DNA from: Aurantiochytrium sp. KH105
Lineage: Eukaryota; Sar; Bigyra; Thraustochytrida; Thraustochytriidae
Assembly (NCBI GenBank): GCA_003116975.1
Contig: BGKB01000019.1
Location: 372,001-436,000 of the forward strand
Direction of reading: 5' to 3'
DNA length: 64,000 nt
Translations under genes and position numbers: made by a program
The notes under the pieces: generated by a model
Databases searched by the model: none
Seen by the model: the letters and a program-made list of their open reading frames with translations, nothing else
Told to the model about the DNA's origin: nothing
Part shown: positions 57,226-64,000 of the stretch, in pieces
How positions within the stretch are numbered: the first letter of the stretch is position 1
Layout of the letters: each line of letters begins with the position of its first letter

Positions 57226-57885
57226 AACTCCTTTTGTGAGAGTGAGAGTCTTGTCTTGTCGCTTCCCTGAAGCGACAAAAGACTTCTTTTCCTTCTTCAT
57301 AATTCGAGGAAAGTCCAGTGCGCATGATTATTGGGCAGCAGCATGGCATTCGTCTGTCTGTCTGTTCGTTTGTCTCTCATGTCATGCAGTCCCATGCCGT
57401 GTCATGTCGCGCGTTCACTAGACAAATTCCTCACTATCCGAGTTGACCATCAGCGGGACATGCCAAGATAAAAGGGCCTTTTTCTCGACCTGCCAGAATG
57501 CATAGTGTACCGTCAAATCCAAGGCCTAGCTATCCGAGCACCACCACCAAAAAATACAAATTGATTTTGCCACTTTTTTTTTTACTTTGCGAAACCTTGG
57601 CAAGCGATCCTCATGGGAAAGCTTGCTCAACACCGCACGACACAACATCCAACTCAACAGAAGAATCGACCCAATATGCGCCCCGAAAAAAGAGACGCGT
57701 CTTCGGAATTTAATCATTCCTTGCTCACACGGCGAAGTTTCCTTGCTTTTGAGAAGTAAATCAGCAACCTTGGACACCTGTGACCCAGAGGGACGTGCAG
57801 ATGGATGCAATGATATGAAGGCTGTTCAAAAATAAAAAGCTCAAATTGTAGTTGACGTCAACCAAACAATCAATCAATCAATCAA
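57226..57885. other. Convergent 3' spacer P450 / EGF-7TM
   Basis: No gene. A (TCAA)n array (57867-57891) runs into the stop codon of the minus-strand neighbour. Confidence 0.55.
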
Positions 57886-58968
57886 TCAATCTGTTGCTTC
57901 CACGGATTGGGCAGAAAGGACCAGACTTGAAGCACCTGTCTTCATTCGGTCATGTGATTGTCCACCAGAATAACTCTTGGAGCGATTGAGCTCCTTCAAG
58001 TAACTCCTCTTGGGAAGTATTGAGCGTGACCTACGGGGGAAAAGCGGCACGTCATCTACAAATAATAGAGTTGGCAAAAGCACTAGAAAAGGTATGCTAA
58101 TGCAGAAATACACGGACACCTCCTCTGGAATCACATATCCCAGAGCACCACCTGCAATTCCAATGCAGGCGATGGCACAAAGCCCGAACGCGATAAATTG
58201 CGCAAACTTTCGGTGATTTTGAATACGCATGGTAAATCGAACGACGCGGTCCTCGGTAGCAACGTCACCTGGGGGCACCTGCTGTATATTTGCATTCAGA
58301 TTATCAGCAAGTACGCGAGATGCGGCCTTGAGTAACCAAAAGATGTACAACCCGACCGTTGCATTGATCACATAGACAGTGAGTGTGACACGAAGCATTA
58401 ATTTTCCGCGGATCTTTCGCTTGTAGGCGATGCTGGCAATGATCTCAAGAACCAAAAAGGCCGAAGCTTCGATATAGATAAGACGCCGCAAGCGCTCTTT
58501 ACGAAACCAATGCAGGCGTTTCCCCGAAAGTCTATGAATTGGTTGTATGAGTCCCATCACCAACAGACAAGCCATGTAAATGCCTGTTGCTATACTGGCG
58601 TATAGAAGAGCAAACGTGAATGGAGTTGCCGACCGTTTGCCGGCGAGTATATAAAAGAATAAGCTGGACAGAAGACCAGTCCACGCAGCGGCGGTTGCGG
58701 CTCCGCGCACAAATGTGCTACTCTGGCGGACTACCAAACTCTGTAACGCAATGGCTGCAGTGATGCTGCATAGGAATCCGAGAGTGACAAGAATGATGGT
58801 CTTGCGCGTTGAAGCAATGTCGCAGAGAGTATTAAAGGTGAAAACTTGAAGGTGCTCAAAGCCTTCAAAGCACTCGCAAACTCCACTTGCGTTGCAAGTT
58901 CCGTGGACACAGATTTCAAATGTCAGACGGTCATCGTCCTCACTGCCTGTGTGGTTTTTGCATAGCAT
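57886..58968 (-). CDS. EGF-like module plus seven-transmembrane protein (5' end unresolved)
   Basis: At least 360 residues. The extracellular start holds a small EGF-type Cys cluster (ICVHGTCNASGVCECFEGF). Seven hydrophobic segments follow, the first TIILVTLGFLCSITAAIAL and the last two around GYVIPEEVSVYFCISIPFLVLL. The cytosolic tail is Ser/Lys/Arg-rich (e.g. RSRSILPKRSYLKELNRSKSY). This resembles adhesion-type 7TM receptors in layout, but no known receptor family signature or GPS cleavage motif is seen. The ATG given lacks a signal peptide; the frame is open further upstream to about 59040 and probably belongs to an exon preceded by a signal-peptide exon (separate entry). Confidence 0.75.
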   Translation of the reverse strand: MLCKNHTGSEDDDRLTFEICVHGTCNASGVCECFEGFEHLQVFTFNTLCDIASTRKTIILVTLGFLCSITAAIALQSLVVRQSSTFVRGAATAAAWTGLLSSLFFYILAGKRSATPFTFALLYASIATGIYMACLLVMGLIQPIHRLSGKRLHWFRKERLRRLIYIEASAFLVLEIIASIAYKRKIRGKLMLRVTLTVYVINATVGLYIFWLLKAASRVLADNLNANIQQVPPGDVATEDRVVRFTMRIQNHRKFAQFIAFGLCAIACIGIAGGALGYVIPEEVSVYFCISIPFLVLLPTLLFVDDVPLFPRRSRSILPKRSYLKELNRSKSYSGGQSHDRMKTGASSLVLSAQSVEATD

Positions 58969-59084
58969 TTGCAGAGCTCTTTCCCCTTTGCCCGTCCACG
59001 AGCGTCCGCTTGCCTGTCGAGGCAGCTTCGCGGACGGGTCAAGTCAAGGTCCAGCCGTCGCAGCCTCGAAGGTAAGAGAGTTAC

Positions 59085-59201
59085 GTAGACTGCCCGAACT
59101 GCAGAGGAGAGAATGATGAAGCTTCTATCGAACAACAACAACAAAAAAAAGAGAGGGAGAGAGATACACGGTGTGCGAACTAACATGATATGGCGTGCCA
59201 T
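59085..59201 (-). CDS. Candidate signal-peptide exon of the EGF-7TM gene
   Basis: A minus-strand ATG at 59201 starts a 39-codon stretch with a strong hydrophobic core (LVRTPCISLPLFFLLLLF). It ends at a GTAACT donor (59084). Splicing to an AAG acceptor ending at 59026 removes 59 bp and enters the EGF-7TM frame in phase (continuing LPRQASGRSW and so on to the ATG at 58968). The product would be 418 residues with an N-terminal signal. A GAGC-type tract lies just upstream of this ATG, as at other starts here. The intron is short and its sites are only fair, so this is inference. Confidence 0.35.
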
Positions 59202-59912
59202 GAACACCCCCCACTTGCTTGCTCGCTCGCTCCTGCCTCTGTCCTTGTAGTTGACCCAACCATGCTCAAACTTGCTCCTCACGCTCCTCAACTAACAGGA
59301 AGACCCATGCTACAAAAACCTCCATTTCTGTCGAGACAAAGTATACGGCTTATTGCCACGCAAGTGGTCTAACGGCCCGTTGCACATTTTTCAAGTTCAC
59401 GTGGGCGAGCTCATGAGCTCTTCTTTCTTACAATTAGTTAACTGACAGTGACAGCCTCGGGACTCGCCTAGGTCCGTTTCGTACCGTGATCAATGCTATC
59501 AATAAGCACGACGCTTCGAGTCTTCTGACAGCGAGTTCGAGTCGAAGTCCCGAGTCGAAGACTCGGAAAATGGCCAAACGGATAAATTTTCTATAATAAT
59601 GCTACTATGCTCATCACGTTGCACGCTTGATGTGACGCTTTTGACACGGACTATATGTACTCCAAGGCGACGCATCCAGCGAAACAAACCAGCGAGGCTG
59701 CGCCCCCTCATCCCCGTGAAATGAGAGGCTCGGCTTGCCGTGTTTTAGGAGATCATAGTGCAAAAAAAGTAGCGGCGTCGTGCACGGGCTGCAGGATTCA
59801 CGTGTGGACGGAGACTGCTCCTTGGAGCTCAGCACGGCAAGCGTTGTCGTGGCTGTGATCAGATCGCTGTCGACGCCATCAGACGCGCGCTGGTCATAAC
59901 TAGCCGAGTACA
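59202..59912. other. Divergent promoter region EGF-7TM / VSD-RGS
   Basis: Contains GCAAGTG/CACTTGC at 59212 (-) and 59360 (+), a TTGCTTGCTCGCTCGC tract (about 59216-59233), and a run of GAGTCGAAG/CGAGTC pieces (about 59515-59565). No gene seen. Confidence 0.5.
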
Positions 59913-62237
59913 ATGGCCACGCCGCCTGGTGGCACAGTCTCGCCTGCTCAAGATGACGACCTTCCCTCGATCGGCGACGCCACCTCATCCGGGAAACGCA
60001 AGAAAAAGACGCCCCAGGAAATCGAAGAAGAAGTTCGCGCCACGGTCGCTGAAGTACGGAGATCTAGCATTTTCTCGAGCATGAAAAGCATTGGATCGCC
60101 TCTAACCAACAGCGGCCGCAGGGGATCAAACGGAGGCGCGCAAAAGATCAAACGTGCGATCCTGGCGCCATTCGCCGCCAAAGGCGACGCATCCTTTGGA
60201 AAGAATGCGTATGCAACAGCTGCTGCTCTCAAGTCTAAATCTGGAAAAGACGATGCTGGCGGAAAGAGGTTGGCGAGACAGTTCTCCGTCGTGGGCTTCC
60301 TCGACTCAAAATGGATCCAATTCCTCATCTTTTTGGCGACGCTCTCTGCGCTGTTCGCGCCTGATCTCTTTCTCATTTATGGCTCGACTGAGACGGATCA
60401 TGTGCTGGACGTCCTCATGTTTGTCACATTGCTTCTCTTTACCTTTGAGCTGGCCCTGAATTCAATGTACCGAGAAGGATACATTTTGTCGTTCTTTTTC
60501 TTTCTCGACGTGGTGGCGCTCATTAGTCTGATCCCCGACATCAGTTTTATCTGGGATAAGATCATTGGCAATGACAGCGCTATTGCGAGTACGGACGAGC
60601 AAGATAATCTCGCCATTCTCCGAGCAGGCCGTCTTGTCCGCACAGGAACGCGAACGTCCCGAGCGCTGCGCCTCCTCCGCATCGTCCGCTTTGCGCGCCT
60701 CATGCGCATCTTTCGCCTCATTCGAATTTTGCGCTCGCATCTCACCCGGAGGTATCTATCTTCCAAAGGTGACGCTCACACGCAAGCACCCAACAAGCTA
60801 GGCCTTCGTCTGGCCGATCTGCTTGGCAAGCGTGTCATCCTTGGGACGATCCTACTCCTTTTAGTCCTTCCGTATCTTGAGGTGAGTCGGGTCGACAGCT
60901 CGGCGGAGTACGGCCTCGAGCTACTCGAGTTGTCCTTTGAAGCCGGGTCCGAGCCGTTGCCCATCTACAACTCTTTAGAGAGCGCTTACATTGAGCAACA
61001 GAAAGAGTATCTCGTCGAGCTTATTGTCAAGAACGAGACCAGGTTTGTCAACGTGGACCTCAGTGAATCTGCAAGAGACGACTACCTCGTTTACGCAATT
61101 ACCGACGCTAACAGTGTCGCTGTCCTCGACGAAACTCTCTTTGAGCAAGCCCAAGCCAAACTTAACATTATACTGACGTGCGTCCTCACGTCTCTTATGG
61201 CTCTCTCGTCCTTCTTTTTCAATCGGGATGTGCATCAAAATGTGGTGCGCCCAATCCGGAAAACTACAATGGTTGTTCGTAAACTTGCTCGCACCCTGTA
61301 TTTGCTCTCAAAGGAAGACGATGAAAAGCAAGATGCTGCCGATGACGAGTCGATGCTGGAGAGTCATTTTATCGACACCGTTATGGACCAGCTCATTACG
61401 TTTTTCAAGGTCGATGCCAAGGAGGATGAACATCCTTCTGGGAAGGCGGAAAGCGCAGATGCAAAGGTGCACCCATCGTCGTCGACGCAAAATCGCCTTC
61501 TTCATCAAGATAGTGCCCTCGACGTTCGCGAGGATCCCGAGCTGCGCCGAGCTATGGGCACGATTGACGACGAGCAGATCGATTCGCTCAAGTCATTTGA
61601 GAATCTCTTTGAGGACAAGCAGAGTCTGACATTCTTCAAGGTGTTTTTGACCTCTGAGTTTGCTGTGGAAAGCTTGCTTTTCGTGGAGCAGGTTGACGCG
61701 TACAAGACGCGTTGGGGTGTCATCAATAACATGCACGAGTCGATGGTCAGGCGGTACATTGACGAGCATGGCCAGTTCCAGGTTAATATTAACGACTCTC
61801 AGCGCCGCAGGATTCTCAAATTTGATGGTCTTGCGTATCGTTTGGACCTCTATGACGAAGCGCGCCAAGAGATTTACAAGCAGCTGGAGCGAGATAACTT
61901 TCCGCGCTTCCTCAAATCCTCGCACGCGCAGAATCTTCGAAACTTCAAAAAGGCTGCAATTGCACGGAAGAAGCTTGAAGAGGATGCCGCGCTCGTCGGT
62001 GATGAAGGTCCTTCCGTGGACCCGTACAAGATTGTCCGCATTGTCAAGACATTTACCTCTCGCTTGAGGCGTCCAGGGCCCAAGACTAGCGAGCCGACAA
62101 GCCCGAAAACGGCCGGAGCAGTGGACGGCGCCTTGGCTGAAGGTGGCGAAGAAATGAACGTTGGCGTTGCTGACGGAGCGCTCACAACACGTTCCGAGCC
62201 AGCTGCAAAGTCTGGGCCGTCGGACTCGGCCCCTTAG
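59913..62237 (+). CDS. Voltage-sensor domain protein with extracellular loop and C-terminal RGS domain
   Basis: A 774-residue membrane protein. The N terminus (1-130) is basic and disordered. S1 is at about 134-157 (WIQFLIFLATLSALF), S2 at about 161-180 and S3 at about 190-212 (FFFFLDVVALISLIP). S4 has eleven arginines, at 243, 247 and then every third residue to 274, the pattern of a voltage sensor. No P-loop or selectivity filter follows. Instead TM helix 5 (about 310-330, VILGTILLLLVLPYLEV), a ~95-residue probably extracellular segment, and TM helix 6 (LNIILTCVLTSLMALSSFFF) lead into the cytosol. An RGS fold covers about 562-680 (SFENLFEDKQSLTFFKVFL; RQEIYKQLERDNFPRFLKS). RGS domains speed GTP hydrolysis by G-alpha subunits, so membrane voltage may control G-protein signalling here. 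A true ATG opens the gene. Confidence 0.85.
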   Translation: MATPPGGTVSPAQDDDLPSIGDATSSGKRKKKTPQEIEEEVRATVAEVRRSSIFSSMKSIGSPLTNSGRRGSNGGAQKIKRAILAPFAAKGDASFGKNAYATAAALKSKSGKDDAGGKRLARQFSVVGFLDSKWIQFLIFLATLSALFAPDLFLIYGSTETDHVLDVLMFVTLLLFTFELALNSMYREGYILSFFFFLDVVALISLIPDISFIWDKIIGNDSAIASTDEQDNLAILRAGRLVRTGTRTSRALRLLRIVRFARLMRIFRLIRILRSHLTRRYLSSKGDAHTQAPNKLGLRLADLLGKRVILGTILLLLVLPYLEVSRVDSSAEYGLELLELSFEAGSEPLPIYNSLESAYIEQQKEYLVELIVKNETRFVNVDLSESARDDYLVYAITDANSVAVLDETLFEQAQAKLNIILTCVLTSLMALSSFFFNRDVHQNVVRPIRKTTMVVRKLARTLYLLSKEDDEKQDAADDESMLESHFIDTVMDQLITFFKVDAKEDEHPSGKAESADAKVHPSSSTQNRLLHQDSALDVREDPELRRAMGTIDDEQIDSLKSFENLFEDKQSLTFFKVFLTSEFAVESLLFVEQVDAYKTRWGVINNMHESMVRRYIDEHGQFQVNINDSQRRRILKFDGLAYRLDLYDEARQEIYKQLERDNFPRFLKSSHAQNLRNFKKAAIARKKLEEDAALVGDEGPSVDPYKIVRIVKTFTSRLRRPGPKTSEPTSPKTAGAVDGALAEGGEEMNVGVADGALTTRSEPAAKSGPSDSAP

Positions 62238-62625
62238 ACACAGATCAAAAAAACTTGGTGGGCCAGAGATGGGACGGATGCATGACAATTAAAATACATT
62301 ATTAAGGGAACTCGGCACCAAGCTAATTTTGGCGCATCACCATCATCATCATTATCGTCGTCATTTTTTTCTCCTTCGTTTTCGAGAAAATGCAGCAAGA
62401 CACTGGCGTAGATTTTGGTATTTTTTTCTTCAAGTTGTCTTTTTTTTTATTTTATATAAAGGCCAGATTATACGGGGTCGTGCCACAAAGAACACTGAAA
62501 GTGTCTTGACGTACAAGATCGTCGGACGTTGCCGAGCAAACTGGACAAAGTGCCATCAGCCTCCCCAACAATTTACTTATTTTATTGCAGGAACATCTTT
62601 TACTGTCAAGTCTTGAATGTTGCAG
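62238..62625. other. 3' spacer VSD-RGS / small membrane protein
   Basis: AT-rich for this window, with T-rich tracts and a CATCAT run (62337-62352). No gene seen. Confidence 0.5.
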
Positions 62626-63047
62626 CTATCGGCGCTTGTACTTGGGCGCAGGCCCGAGTTGCATGGCGAAGCGGTCTCGAATGGCAAATCCGGCGCGCTT
62701 CATGATTGCTGGCAAGGCCGGATCACGGGCTAAACTGTACAGGAACCAGACAATCAGAGGCGCAAAGATTGCAATCCCAAGCATACGCAGCTTGGGTTCA
62801 TAGTCGGAAAGGGTCTTGCCCAAGTTACTACGCTTTTGCCTTCTGCCTTCGCCTGCGCTCGAAAGGGAGAGAGAGTGAGAGGAGAAAGAAGAGAGAGGAC
62901 AACCTCAGCCCCAAGCAAGTCAGCAGAAAGTCTTTTCGTCGCCTTGCGTCCCTCGGCAAACTTACCCTCCACAAGAAGACAGCTGAAGACGAGCTGCACG
63001 GCCAGGGCCATGCAAACCTGGCCCCGTGCTTGTGCCACGGCCCGCAT
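62626..63047 (-). CDS. Two-exon gene for a ~102-aa membrane protein (hypothetical)
   Basis: Exons 63047-62966 and 62852-62626 are separated by a 113-bp intron (62965-62853). The intron has a perfect GTAAGT donor, a CTGAC-type branch site, a long C/T tract and a GCGCAG acceptor. Joined length is 309 nt, 102 codons plus stop, with the phases matching. Exon 1 encodes a hydrophobic leader (MRAVAQARGQVCMALAVQL). Exon 2 carries a basic linker, a TM helix (LGIAIFAPLIVWFLYSL) and a basic tail ending GPAPKYKRR. I do not recognise the family; a small organelle membrane subunit is possible. The open frame continues upstream of the ATG from a TTG at 63149, so the 5' end could be longer. CACTTGC lies about 190 bp upstream. 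Confidence 0.65.
62853..62965 (-). other. Spliceosomal intron, 113 bp
   Basis: Donor G/GTAAGT, acceptor GCGCAG/GC, and a strong CTCTCTCTT-type pyrimidine tract. It joins phase 1 to phase 1 and keeps the frame. It is the clearest intron in the window. Confidence 0.85.
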
Positions 63048-63577
63048 GCTCGCCACGCCACCACACGCTACGCCCGCGCGCAAAGCCTGTGAGTTGCTCC
63101 TGGTTTTGGTGAGTCCCACCAAAATGAACGAACTGGTGACAGCTAGCAAGGTGCACTTTCGGGGGCCTGTGATTAAAATGTATAATTTCGCGTTTCTTCA
63201 TTTGAACGACAATTTGCTTCACTTTATATATTTCACTTGCAACGGCCATTTGCCAAGTTTGCAGCGCCGGGGCGGATGGAAGAGGATGGGATGGAATGGG
63301 ATGGAGCTGTCTTGCAGAGCATAATTAGTCGTCGGCCCGATACCTTGATGCTTGTGGAGTGACCATGCGGCCTGCAGGCAAGAATGAAGGACTCTTGCGA
63401 GGCAACAGGAAAGTGCAGTGCACGAGCCTGCAGACGGTACGTTCGTCGCTCCATGAAGATGCTAACACATCACCACGTGCAGTTAAAATGTTCGTTCATT
63501 GCATGTTTGGCAAGAAAAACTAACGATGATGACGTGCAAGAGAAATATAGAGCCTTGCGTGTAACAAGCTGCTGCTC
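63048..63577. other. Divergent region upstream of the small membrane protein and tetraspanin
   Basis: Holds CACTTGC at 63234 and GGGATGGAATGGGATGGA repeats near 63287-63305. No further gene seen. Confidence 0.5.
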
Positions 63578-64000
63578 ATGGGCTCATGCGTTGTTCAATT
63601 CGTAGTGTCATGCTTTGCCATTGCTCAGTCATTGTACTACATGAACCACGAGGTTCTCTTCTCCGTCGTGTACACCGCTGGAGGAAGCACCGGGTTCCTC
63701 GTTGCTCTTTGTGCTGGAGTCATTGCAGCAAACAGCGTCATGGGTCTTTTTGCAGCGCTTGCACGCCATCGAGGATTTCTCAAGGTATACTTGTTTGCAA
63801 GTGTGTTGCTTGGGGTATTTCAATTCGTCTGCGCGATCCTCGTCGCTGGCGCACGAAATCCAGATCAGCTTCGAGTGCAGGAATTCGAGATCAAGAGGGG
63901 ATGGGAAAGGGTAATGGATAATGTGGTGGCTGGTGGTAGCGATGCAGCCGACTATTTTGCTTTCGTTTCTCAAATTCAGAACGATGGCCGATGCTGTGGA
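63578..64000 (+). CDS. Tetraspanin family protein, 5' part (cut by window edge)
   Basis: An open frame of 141 codons that runs off the right edge without a stop. From the ATG (MGSCVVQFVVSCFAIAQ) it shows TM1. Then come TM2 (GSTGFLVALCAGVIAANS), a short turn with ALARHRGFLK, TM3 (VYLFASVLLGVFQFVCAIL) and the start of the large extracellular loop with a Trp. At the edge stands RCCG, the CCG signature of tetraspanins. Tetraspanins organise membrane protein microdomains. The frame is open ten codons further upstream (to a stop at 63548), reading KLLLM just before the ATG, so a 5' exon with the usual Cys/Lys start is possible. TM4 and the tail lie beyond the window. Confidence 0.8.
   Translation, partial: MGSCVVQFVVSCFAIAQSLYYMNHEVLFSVVYTAGGSTGFLVALCAGVIAANSVMGLFAALARHRGFLKVYLFASVLLGVFQFVCAILVAGARNPDQLRVQEFEIKRGWERVMDNVVAGGSDAADYFAFVSQIQNDGRCCG

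Noticed and set aside
62754-63149. Possible HIG1-domain protein from the extended 131-codon minus frame
   Set aside because: The stretch MRAVAQARGQVCMAL only loosely resembles HIG1 motifs, and the frame crosses the well-supported intron; the spliced model is preferred.
1-64000. CRISPR arrays, operons, Shine-Dalgarno sites
   Set aside because: Eukaryotic nuclear DNA; the short tandem arrays have no unique spacers, and genes have separate promoters on both strands.

Overview
The window is nuclear DNA of a eukaryote. It is GC-rich, and most genes are long single-exon frames separated by 0.4-2.5 kb of repeat-laden spacer. The best fit is a stramenopile, most likely a thraustochytrid (Labyrinthulomycetes such as Aurantiochytrium, Schizochytrium or Hondaea). 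The reasons are a tripartite-mastigoneme/SIG1-type EGF protein, the few short GT-AG introns, the high GC and the gene content (mitochondrial SCOT, CYP51, IDO, GPR107, BCH-RhoGAP). This is inference from gene content; no rRNA or other species marker is present. Many open frames here begin at TTG or GTG; for every gene the start given is the first convincing in-frame ATG.

Layout. 0-4.8 kb: three tandem copies of a ~1.5-kb repeat, each with a conserved 53-codon ORF. 5.5-13.7 kb: mitochondrial succinyl-CoA:3-oxoacid CoA-transferase, a double-domain heme oxygenase and a BCH/Sec14-RhoGAP (all +). 14.6-21.2 kb: a secreted EGF/mastigoneme protein (+) converging on a catalytically dead ADAM-like membrane protein (-), then an ankyrin protein (-). 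22.5-24.4 kb: CYP51 sterol demethylase fused to cytochrome b5. 26.8-32 kb: a membrane sulfotransferase and an indoleamine 2,3-dioxygenase (both -). 32.5-40.4 kb: GPR107-type 7TM protein (+), CapA-like protein (-), a glycosyltransferase-like protein (-), tRNA-Leu(AAG) (-) and a membrane diacylglycerol kinase (-). 41.2-50.4 kb: essentially gene-free, packed with tetranucleotide arrays. 50.4-64 kb: FN3/IQ protein (+), a second P450 (+), an EGF-7TM protein (-), a voltage-sensor/RGS fusion (+), a two-exon small membrane protein (-), and the 5' part of a tetraspanin running off the right edge (+).

The genes do not form an operon or an obvious pathway cluster. Several are heme proteins (heme oxygenase, CYP51-b5, IDO, a second P450), and several suggest unusual membrane signalling (VSD-RGS, EGF-7TM, pseudo-ADAM with a cytosolic zinc finger, DGK). 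The most novel items are the VSD-RGS architecture, the CYP51-b5 fusion, the duplicated heme oxygenase, the pseudo-ADAM/RanBP2-finger fusion, and a recurrent GCAAGTG motif that forms arrays upstream of several genes.
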